Positions 7,415 through 15,975 of a DNA stretch of 34,375 nt are shown here, piece by piece. This DNA is from Rhodoferax sp. (lineage in GTDB: Bacteria > Pseudomonadota > Gammaproteobacteria > Burkholderiales > Burkholderiaceae_C), in contig NZ_JACUUE010000010.1 in the NCBI RefSeq assembly GCF_014859475.1, positions 1-34,375 on the forward strand. Reading direction: 5' to 3'. A program made the position numbers and the translations under genes. The notes under the pieces are model-generated. The model made no database searches, was not told where the DNA came from, and saw only the letters and a program-made list of their open reading frames with translations. Every line of letters starts with the position of its first letter. Within the stretch, counting starts at the first letter, position 1.

Positions 7415-8406
7415 GATTGGGTCTCCTGGCTGTCGTCCCGGGCGGTGTCGTCTTTGTCACGCACCGTCTTTTTGGCAATGAAGCTCAAGGCACCCAGTGC
7501 CACCACGGGCAGCACCAGTCCGCCGTAGAGCGAATGCTGGATGGTCTCGGAGGTGGATGCCGATGACTTGGGCGGCAGGTCGGGCATACCCACCTTCTGA
7601 AAATTGACCGCCGACAGTTTCAGCACCTGGGTGCCGCCGTATTCGTGCTCGCCATACACATGGTCCAGGTAAGTGCCAACCTTGCCTTCGTAGCTTTGGT
7701 CCGGGCCGTCAATGCGCCCGCGCGGGTAGTTGGTGACGCTGCCGGGCTCCAGCGCAATGCGGCGCTTGGCCTCCAGCAGCAGATCAGCCGTCTTGCCGTA
7801 CAGCGTGGCGCCGGTCGGACAGACTTCGGCGCAGGCCGAATAGCCGCCGTCGGCATGGCGATGGCGGCACAGCTCGCACTTGCCGATCTTGCCGGTGGGC
7901 GAGTCGTACTGGTATTTGGGAATGCCAAACGGACAGGCCACCACGCAGTAGCGGCAACCGACGCAAATGTCGGGGTCGTAGGCCACGATGCCCGTCACCG
8001 GGTCCTTGATCATGGCCGACACCGGGCAGGCCGACACGCAGGAGGGGTCGGCGCAGTGCATGCACGAGGTCTTCATGAAGGCGAAGCCATCGACCTCGGC
8101 GTCCTTGGTCTGCATGGTGCCGTTGCGGTACATCTTGATGATGTTGAAGGTGTAGCCCGAGGTGTCGAGCGGTGTGTCCCACAGTTTGTCTTCGGTGGAA
8201 AATTCGGGCGGGTTGTTGTTGGCCTGCTTGCAGGCCGCCACGCAGGCTTTGCAGCCAATGCACAGGGTGGCGTCGTAGAGCAGGCCCAGCCCGTCTGCGG
8301 GGCGGGTGTGGGTTTCACGGGCGCAGGCCTCGGGTGCCAACGAGGCACCGGCGAGTGCCGCACTCCCGGCCAGCGCGCCTTTGAGAAAGTGACGACGGGA
8401 GGCCAT
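7411..8406 (-). CDS. hybA: Hydrogenase iron-sulfur electron transfer subunit HybA
   Basis: This periplasmic ferredoxin-like subunit links HybO/HybC to HybB. A Tat signal is visible at the N-terminus (SRRHFLKG, residues 3-10, then a hydrophobic stretch). Four cysteine groups for [4Fe-4S] clusters follow: CIGCKACVAAC (49-59), CMHCADPSCVSACP, CVGCRYCVVACP and CELCRH...CAEVCP. A C-terminal hydrophobic helix (YGGLVLPVVALGALSFIA) would anchor it. At 331 aa it matches the E. coli HybA layout. It starts 2 bp after hybO and overlaps hybB by 4 bp. Confidence 0.97.
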   Translation of the reverse strand: MASRRHFLKGALAGSAALAGASLAPEACARETHTRPADGLGLLYDATLCIGCKACVAACKQANNNPPEFSTEDKLWDTPLDTSGYTFNIIKMYRNGTMQTKDAEVDGFAFMKTSCMHCADPSCVSACPVSAMIKDPVTGIVAYDPDICVGCRYCVVACPFGIPKYQYDSPTGKIGKCELCRHRHADGGYSACAEVCPTGATLYGKTADLLLEAKRRIALEPGSVTNYPRGRIDGPDQSYEGKVGTYLDHVYGEHEYGGTQVLKLSAVNFQKVGMPDLPPKSSASTSETIQHSLYGGLVLPVVALGALSFIAKKTVRDKDDTARDDSQETQS

Positions 8407-8408
8407 GG

Positions 8409-9590
8409 TCAGACCTCGCTCTTCTCGGTGGCCTGGCTACCCGCCTTGGCGCGCTCGGCTTCTTCGGCCTGGTGCGACAGACCCAGGTTGCGCGTCAGCA
8501 TGACAGCGGCACCTGCCGCCGCCCCCGCCAGCGCAGCCAGTGCGGCCGCCGAGGCAAAGCTGGCACCCTTGCCGCTTTCTTCGACGATACGCGGGTATTG
8601 CTGCGGCGGCACGATGTTGATGACGGTGGCCACCTGATGAATGGGTTTGGTAAAGCCGACGTCTTTTTCAATGCAACCAATGCAGGGATGGCCGCAACCC
8701 ACCGGCCAGTTGTTTTCTCCGGCATCGCCAAAGCCCAGGGTGGAGCAGTTGCCATAGGTTTCCGGGCCCTTGCAGCCGAGCTTGTACAGGCAGTAGCCCT
8801 GGCGGTGCCCGGCGTCACCGAACTCCATGGCAAAGCGCCCGGCATCAAAGTGCGCGCGGCGCTCGCAGTGCTCATGGATCAGGCGCGAGTAGGCGAACTT
8901 GGGGCGCCCCAGATGGTCCACATCGGGCAGCTTGCCGAAGGTCAGAAAGTGCACCACGGTGGCCAAAAAGTTGTACGGGTTGGGTGGGCAACCCGGAATG
9001 GTCACCACCGGTTTGCCCAGCACATCGGCCACGCTGGACGCACCGGTGGGGTTGCCGCCCGAACTCGGCATGCCGCCCCAGGATGCGCAGGAGCCGATGG
9101 CAATCACGGCGGCAGCATCGGCCGCGCATTCCTTGAGCATGTCGATGGCGTTGTGGCCGCCAATTTTGCAGTAAATGCCGTTGTCCTTGACCGGAATCGC
9201 GCCCTCGACCACCAGCACATACTTGCCCTTGTTGGCGGCCATGGCGTCTTTGCGGGCGGCCTCGGCCTGGTGGCCGGCAGCGGCCATGAGCGTCTCGTGG
9301 TAGTCGAGCGAGATCACGTCGAGAATGAGTTTTTCAAGCGTTGGGTGCTCGGCGCGCAACAAGGACTCAGAGCAGCCGGTGCACTCCTGAAAATGCAACC
9401 AGATCACCGAGGGGCGTTTGGCCGATTCGATGGCCTTGGCCACGGCTGCATCGGCGCCTTTGGGCAAGCCCATGGTGACGGCCAGGGTGGCGCAAAACTG
9501 CAGGTAGTCGCGCCGCGACATGCCCAGGCGGTTTTCAATGCCGCGCAAGGCATCGCGCCCAAGCTCAAAAATTTCGTTCATGTTGCCCAT
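8409..9590 (-). CDS. hybO: [NiFe]-hydrogenase small subunit HybO
   Basis: This subunit holds the electron-relay iron-sulfur clusters and carries the export signal for the heterodimer. The ATG at 9590 is chosen because it follows CGAGGAGACAAG; the open frame continues 27 codons upstream without family similarity. The Tat motif is SRRDYLQF (residues 25-32). The proximal cluster begins with CTGC (70-73). Further motifs are GSCASWGG, PGCPPNP, HEHCERR, LGCKGPETYGNC and CGHPCIGC. A C-terminal membrane helix (AAALAALAGAAAGAAVML) is present. It is 393 aa, with an unusually long region ahead of the twin arginine. It is the first gene of the operon, behind a sigma-54 promoter. Confidence 0.97.
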   Translation of the reverse strand: MGNMNEIFELGRDALRGIENRLGMSRRDYLQFCATLAVTMGLPKGADAAVAKAIESAKRPSVIWLHFQECTGCSESLLRAEHPTLEKLILDVISLDYHETLMAAAGHQAEAARKDAMAANKGKYVLVVEGAIPVKDNGIYCKIGGHNAIDMLKECAADAAAVIAIGSCASWGGMPSSGGNPTGASSVADVLGKPVVTIPGCPPNPYNFLATVVHFLTFGKLPDVDHLGRPKFAYSRLIHEHCERRAHFDAGRFAMEFGDAGHRQGYCLYKLGCKGPETYGNCSTLGFGDAGENNWPVGCGHPCIGCIEKDVGFTKPIHQVATVINIVPPQQYPRIVEESGKGASFASAAALAALAGAAAGAAVMLTRNLGLSHQAEEAERAKAGSQATEKSEV

Positions 9591-9641
9591 CTTGTCTCCT
9601 CGTATAGTCAGGTGATGCATTGACCCGATCCACTCAGGTTT

Positions 9642-9658
9642 TGCAAGTTGTGGGCCAA
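9642..9658 (-). promoter_or_regulatory. Sigma-54 (-24/-12) promoter for the hyb operon
   Basis: The minus strand reads TTGGCCC-ACAAC-TTGCA. The invariant GG and GC are exactly 10 nt apart, matching the RpoN consensus TGGCAC-N5-TTGCA at all but one position. It predicts transcription from about 9631, roughly 40 nt before the hybO ATG. Sigma-54 control with a HoxA/HupR-type activator is established for other proteobacterial uptake hydrogenases. Confidence 0.75.
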
Positions 9659-9683
9659 GTTGAAAAGGCATGATTTGGACTTG

Positions 9684-9758
9684 AATTCAAGGGTTAACCC
9701 GAATTTTTTGATTCGCATGAATCCCTGGGGTGGTTAGTAGATAGCCGGCCAACTAACC
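9684..9758. promoter_or_regulatory. Cluster of palindromes in the hybO-nikR divergent region
   Basis: Three inverted repeats occur in 75 bp. GGGTTAACCC lies at 9691-9700, flanked by AATTC (9684-9688) and GAATT (9701-9705). GATTC-GCAT-GAATC lies at 9710-9723. GGTTAGT-N13-ACTAACC lies at 9732-9758 with perfect arms. The last is a 27-bp two-half-site element, 37 bp before the nikR ATG and about 115 bp upstream of the hyb start site. It could be an activator (HoxA/HupR-like) enhancer or a NikR operator. It does not match the E. coli NikR sequence GTATGA-N16-TCATAC. Confidence 0.55.
9701..9713 (-). promoter_or_regulatory. IHF-like site between promoter and palindromes
   Basis: The minus strand reads AATCAA-AAAA-TTC, one base short of the IHF consensus WATCAA-N4-TTR. 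It sits about 70-80 bp upstream of the predicted start site, where IHF bends DNA in other sigma-54 hydrogenase promoters. AT-rich matches arise by chance, so this is tentative. Confidence 0.4.
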
Positions 9759-9795
9759 AGCAAAAACTTCATTTTTTCGACATCTGGAGAGCAGC

Positions 9796-10290
9796 ATGGA
9801 ACGCATCACTATTTCCATAGACAGCGCACTGGCGCTGGAATTCGACCGCCTGATTGCCCAGCGTGGCTACAAAAATCGCTCGGAGGCGGTGCGCGACCTG
9901 GTGCGCTCGCATCTGGAGGCCGCGCGCATGGCGCAGAGCCCCACCGGGCATTGCGTGGCCAACCTGTCGTATGTGTATAACCACCACGAGCGCGACCTGG
10001 CCGAGCGCCTGACCGCCTTGCAGCATGGGCAGCACGACTTGACCGTGGCCACACTGCACGCGCATCTGGACCACGACAACTGCCTGGAAAGTGTGATTCT
10101 GCGCGGCGCCACAGCGGCGGTGCGCGCTTTTTCTGATGCCATGATGGCCGAGCGCGGTGTGCGCCACGGCTTGCTCAATGTGGTTGCGGTGGAACTGGGT
10201 GGCGCGCACACGCATGGCCATGACCACCCGCACGGGCATGCCGCAGAGGAGCCGCTGCACAGCCACGTTCACTTGAAACCGAAAACCTGA
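9796..10290 (+). CDS. nikR: Nickel-responsive regulator NikR with His-rich tail
   Basis: NikR is a Ni(II)-dependent ribbon-helix-helix repressor. Residues 1-45 form the DNA-binding domain (MERITISIDSALALEFDRL...NRSEAVRDLVRS). The C-terminal ACT-like domain has all four high-affinity Ni ligands: His77, His88, His90 and Cys96 (QHGQHDL and LHAHLDHDNC), equivalent to E. coli His76/87/89/Cys95. Family members are usually near 133 aa; this one has 164 because of a tail at 135-164 with nine histidines (HTHGHDHPHGH and HSHVH). The ATG follows CTGGAGAGCAGC. It diverges from hybO and converges with nikO, with 1 bp between the coding ends. Probable targets are the nickel transporter and perhaps itself. 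Confidence 0.95.
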   Translation: MERITISIDSALALEFDRLIAQRGYKNRSEAVRDLVRSHLEAARMAQSPTGHCVANLSYVYNHHERDLAERLTALQHGQHDLTVATLHAHLDHDNCLESVILRGATAAVRAFSDAMMAERGVRHGLLNVVAVELGGAHTHGHDHPHGHAAEEPLHSHVHLKPKT

Positions 10291-10291
10291 G

Positions 10292-11032
10292 TCAGATGCG
10301 GCACTGCAAGCTCAGCGGTGGCTCCAGATGGCAGTGCGCCAGTAGCGCGGCATCGGCAAAGATGGCTTCGGGTGCGCCGTCGGCCTCGATGATGCCTTCG
10401 CGCATCACCAGCACGCGCGAGCACAGGTCTTGCACCAGGTCGAGGTCATGGCTGGCGATGAGTTGGGTCAGGGCACAGCCTGCCAGCAAGTTGATCAAGC
10501 GGCGCCGTGCTGCCGGGTCGAGCGCGGCGCTGGGTTCATCCAATACCAGCAGCTTTGGCGCCATGGTCAGCACCCCGGCGATGGCGACCATGCGTTTCTC
10601 GCCGCCCGAGAGCCGGTAGGGCGCCCGGCTGGACAGGTGGCTCGCGCCCACCGTGGCCAGCGCCTGGGTCACCCTGGTTTGCACTTCGTGCGCTGGCAGG
10701 CCCAGGTTGGTCGGCCCGAACGCCACGTCCTCTTGCACTGTGGGCATGAACAGCTGGTCGTCAGGGTCTTGAAACACCAGGCCGACCTGGCGCCGCACTG
10801 CCAGCAGGTTTGTGGCATTGACGGTCAGCCCATTGACGCAAACCTGCCCCGAGCTTGGCTGCAGCAGGCCGCTCAGATGCAGCAACAAGGTCGATTTGCC
10901 GGCGCCGTTGCTGCCGATCAGGCCCACCGTTTCACCGGGCTGAATGACAAAACTGACGCCACGCAAGGCCATTTGCCCATCAGGGTAGGCGTAGTGCAAG
11001 TCTTGCACCGCCAGCGCGGTGGGCTGATTCAT
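10292..11032 (-). CDS. nikO: Nickel ECF/CbiO-type ABC transporter ATPase NikO
   Basis: This ATPase powers the energy-coupling-factor nickel transporter. Walker A is GSNGAGKST (40-48), the Q-loop sits in VFQDPDDQLF (typical of CbiO/EcfA ATPases), the signature is LSGGEKR, Walker B is LLVLDEPSAALD, and the switch His is in IASHDLDL. At 246 aa it is slightly short for the family. Its ATG overlaps the nikQ stop by 4 bp (ATGA). Cobalt as substrate cannot be excluded from this subunit, but the neighbouring nikR and hydrogenase favour nickel. Confidence 0.93.
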   Translation of the reverse strand: MNQPTALAVQDLHYAYPDGQMALRGVSFVIQPGETVGLIGSNGAGKSTLLLHLSGLLQPSSGQVCVNGLTVNATNLLAVRRQVGLVFQDPDDQLFMPTVQEDVAFGPTNLGLPAHEVQTRVTQALATVGASHLSSRAPYRLSGGEKRMVAIAGVLTMAPKLLVLDEPSAALDPAARRRLINLLAGCALTQLIASHDLDLVQDLCSRVLVMREGIIEADGAPEAIFADAALLAHCHLEPPLSLQCRI

Positions 11033-11838
11033 CGCGCCACCGCCAGCACCCCTGCGCCCAGCAGATGCGCCAGATCAAGCTGGCGTGCAAGCACAAAGCC
11101 CAGCAGGCAGGCACTCAGAAAAAAGCTGTCGCGGCGCTGCCAATGCCCGCTCGCAGTGCGCTGCAGGCGGCCGTCAAAGCCGCGCGCCAGCATGGCCTGG
11201 TGCACACGCTGGGCACGCTGCAGGGCACGCAGCAGCAAGTGGCCCAACAATGGTCCATAGATTGCCAGCCGCATAGGCCGGCCGTTGGCGCGCAATTCGC
11301 GCGCCAGGCTCATGTGCGCGGCCTCATTTGCCAGCACCAGAGCGTAGCGGTGCAACAGCAGCAACTGGGTGGTGAAGACCTGTGGCACACCCAAACGCGC
11401 CAGCGCGGCACACAGCGGCGCAAAACCGGTGCCCGCCACCAAAATCAATCCGGCCGACACCGTCAAGGCAAAGCGGATCAAAATCGACGCAAACGACAGC
11501 CAGCCGCTTGACACCGGGACACCGGCCACGGTCAAAACGGTTTGCTGATCGAGCAACGGATTGAACATGCCCAGCATCACGGCAAAGGGTGAAGCCAGCA
11601 GCACACCGCGCCCGATCATGCGCCACGGCAAATTGCCCAGCGCCGCCAGCAGCACCGGGAACAGCGCCAGCGGCAGCAGCGCCGCCACGCTGGTGCGCGG
11701 AAACGACACGACCGTGACGATAAAGCCCAGCGTGGCCAATAGCTTGGCGCGCGGGTCGAGCCTGGAAAGCGCCGAGGGCTTGGTTGCCAGTCGCTCCAGC
11801 GACTCGAAGTCTCGCAGCGCGGTGCTGATCAGGCTCAC
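11029..11838 (-). CDS. nikQ: Nickel ECF transporter transmembrane subunit NikQ (CbiQ family)
   Basis: This is the membrane coupling (T) component, 269 aa, with an N-terminal SRLDPRAKLLATLGF motif and about five hydrophobic helices. The long cytoplasmic coupling-helix region contains ARELRANGRP and RAQRVHQAMLARGFDG, the conserved A-R-G type motifs that contact the ATPase. It overlaps nikMN and nikO by 4 bp at each end, giving a tightly coupled three-gene operon. Confidence 0.92.
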   Translation of the reverse strand: MSLISTALRDFESLERLATKPSALSRLDPRAKLLATLGFIVTVVSFPRTSVAALLPLALFPVLLAALGNLPWRMIGRGVLLASPFAVMLGMFNPLLDQQTVLTVAGVPVSSGWLSFASILIRFALTVSAGLILVAGTGFAPLCAALARLGVPQVFTTQLLLLHRYALVLANEAAHMSLARELRANGRPMRLAIYGPLLGHLLLRALQRAQRVHQAMLARGFDGRLQRTASGHWQRRDSFFLSACLLGFVLARQLDLAHLLGAGVLAVAR

Positions 11839-12767
11839 TGGCGCGGACTTTTGTGGCGCTTGAACCAGTAGCCCACGGCCAGCACCAGGAACAGGGTGAT
11901 GGTGCCGCCGACCACACCGGCCAGCGACGCACCTGCATCAACAGCAGGCCAGGCGGGGGCCTCTGCGGCGACGCTTGTGACCCCCATGGTGTGGGCGATG
12001 GCCCATTCCAGGCCATCCGGCTTGCTCGACGCAAACCATGACAACACAGCCGCCGTCAACAGGGCGACGGCAGCCACGCCGATGACCACGGGTGAGGCGG
12101 CACCTGGTGCCCGGTGTACGCCAACCGCCAGCAGGTCAGGGCGCGCTTGCCGGACAAACACGATGAGCGCGGCGGTGGCCAACCCTTCGCCGATGCCGAT
12201 GGCCAGATGGATCGGCTGCATCAGCCAGATGAACGCGGCCACCGGCAGGCTGCTGATGCCCGACCAATGGGTTTGCATGACCACCCCCAAGGCGCCCAAT
12301 TGCACAGCGATCACGCTGCTGAGCAGGGCGACCCAGCCAATGCGCCGTTTCGAGGGCAGGGTGCCAGCACCGCGCATCAAGGGCCGGTAAACCAGTGGGT
12401 AAACCACCAGGCAGCTGATCAGGCCGATGTTGAACAGGTTGGCCCCCAGGGCCAGCAAGCCGCCGTCGGCAAAAAACAGGGCTTGTACCGTCAACACCGA
12501 AGCAATCACCAGGAATGCCGCCTGGGGGCCGAGCAGAATCGCCAACAACAACCCGCCACCCAGATGGCCGCTGGAACCGGTGCCAGGAATGGTGAAGTTG
12601 ATCATCTGCACAGCAAAGACAAAGGCACCGAGCACGCCCATCAGCGGCACCAGGTCGTCACGGTCGCTGGTTTTCATGGTGCGCACGCACCACGCCAGGG
12701 CGCTGCCGGAAGCGAGCCAGAACGACGCGCCAACCGCGGGTGAGAGCAGGGCATCGGCCATGTGCAT
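11835..12767 (-). CDS. nikMN: Nickel ECF transporter substrate-binding NikM-NikN fusion
   Basis: The N-terminal two thirds is CbiM/NikM: MHMADALLSP places His2 next to the N-terminus, and His68 lies in GTGSSGHLGGG. These correspond to the Ni ligands (N-terminal amine, His2, His67) of characterised NikM. About six membrane helices follow. The C-terminal third has two helices around KPDGLEWAIAHTMG, the PDGLE motif of NikN, so M and N are fused; such fusions are known. It is 310 aa. The gene is first in the nik operon, with a likely promoter in the 108-bp gap upstream. The PDGLE domain and context favour Ni over Co. Confidence 0.92.
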   Translation of the reverse strand: MHMADALLSPAVGASFWLASGSALAWCVRTMKTSDRDDLVPLMGVLGAFVFAVQMINFTIPGTGSSGHLGGGLLLAILLGPQAAFLVIASVLTVQALFFADGGLLALGANLFNIGLISCLVVYPLVYRPLMRGAGTLPSKRRIGWVALLSSVIAVQLGALGVVMQTHWSGISSLPVAAFIWLMQPIHLAIGIGEGLATAALIVFVRQARPDLLAVGVHRAPGAASPVVIGVAAVALLTAAVLSWFASSKPDGLEWAIAHTMGVTSVAAEAPAWPAVDAGASLAGVVGGTITLFLVLAVGYWFKRHKSPRQ

Positions 12768-12820
12768 GAGGTCACCTCGCTTGGGTAGGAATGGCGGCTG
12801 ATCGTGTGAAGAAGTTTTTT

Positions 12821-12851
12821 ATTGTATGACTTGCCGCAAACCAAAGGCAAG
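12821..12851 (-). promoter_or_regulatory. Candidate nik operon promoter with inverted repeat
   Basis: On the minus strand TTGCCT (12850-12845) and TACAAT (12826-12821) are 18 bp apart. A perfect inverted repeat CTTGCC-N10-GGCAAG (12830-12851) covers the -35 and spacer, and TCATAC overlaps the -10. TCATAC equals one half-site of the E. coli NikR operator but no second half is seen. NikR control is plausible, not shown. Confidence 0.45.
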
Positions 12852-12875
12852 AAGATCGACGCGTCGTGGCGGCAT

Positions 12876-13403
12876 TCAGGCGCTGGCGCCCAGCACCAAA
12901 CGGTTTTCCGAGGCAAAGTGGTGTGCTGGAATCACCAGGTTGGCCGGTGCCGGGCCCGCTTTGAAAACGCGCCCGGCCAGGTCGTAATGCGAGGCATGGC
13001 AGGGGCAGGTGAAGCCGTCGGCACCACGCAACTGGGGCGTGCAGCCCAGATGCGTGCACAAGCCCACAGCGACAAAAATGTCGGGCTTGAGCGAGCGGTG
13101 CCGGTTGCGGCAGGCTTGCGGCTGCACCGAGTGTTGTGAGTCGGCGTCAAGCAGCAGTGCTTCGTGAGCGGCCAGCGCAGCGACTTCGTCGGAAGAGCGG
13201 CGCAGCACCCAGACCGGCTTGTCCTGCCAGTTCAGCGTGAGCAGTTTGCCTGCGGGCAGGTCTTGCAAATCAACCGCCAAGGGCGAACCCTGCGGGACAT
13301 CATTGGCGTGCTTTGCCTGCCACCAGTAAGTCAGCCCGGCCACAGTGGTGCCAGCACTGGCGCCCAGTAGCAGCCCCCGACGATTGACGCGAACGGGTGT
13401 CAC
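12876..13403 (-). CDS. Orphan Rieske [2Fe-2S] protein, PetA-like, Tat-exported
   Basis: The 175-aa protein has a twin-arginine start (NRRGLLLGASAG, residues 7-18). The Rieske fold has boxes CTHLGC (116-121) and CPCHASHYD (133-141): cluster ligands Cys116, His118, Cys133, His136 and the Cys121-Cys135 disulfide. This disulfide-bearing, high-potential type resembles the bc1 iron-sulfur subunit, where the second box is usually CPCHGS. No cytochrome b or c1 gene is adjacent: rpoD is upstream and nikMN downstream. The start is GTG at 13403, 15 bp after rpoD, behind GGGGAACGAC. A role in photosynthetic, arsenite or other periplasmic electron transfer is possible but unsupported. Confidence 0.85.
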   Translation of the reverse strand: MTPVRVNRRGLLLGASAGTTVAGLTYWWQAKHANDVPQGSPLAVDLQDLPAGKLLTLNWQDKPVWVLRRSSDEVAALAAHEALLLDADSQHSVQPQACRNRHRSLKPDIFVAVGLCTHLGCTPQLRGADGFTCPCHASHYDLAGRVFKAGPAPANLVIPAHHFASENRLVLGASA

Positions 13404-13418
13404 GTCGTTCCCCGGCGC

Positions 13419-15731
<2,313 letters not shown>

Positions 15732-15936
15732 GATGGCACCTCAAAAACAGTAACGGCAGGATGGGCTAACGCTTTTGCAGCCAGCGTCGGGCAAGACAAG
15801 GAGTGAACCAGGCCAGACAAGTTGGGTGGGCGAACATTTGGAATGCAGTCCTTGCGGTAGTTTGGCCGGATGAAAAGTTTGTCATCAATTGGCCGGGCCC
15901 GGAGGTGCTGCTGTCGCGCTTGTCAGAAAGTGCCGG

Positions 15937-15942
15937 ATTATA
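15937..15942 (-). promoter_or_regulatory. Perfect -10 hexamer upstream of rpoD
   Basis: The minus strand reads GGTATAATCCGG in the 244-bp dnaG-rpoD gap, a perfect TATAAT with a weak -35. It would give rpoD its own transcript with a leader of about 200 nt. Nothing else is recognised in this gap. Confidence 0.5.
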
Positions 15943-15975
15943 CCTTTTTCGATCAACCCGACAGCTGTTGGGGAT

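Noticed and set aside
12825-12851. Canonical E. coli-type NikR operator
   Set aside because: One GTATGA/TCATAC half is present but no second half at 16 bp; only a generic inverted repeat remains.
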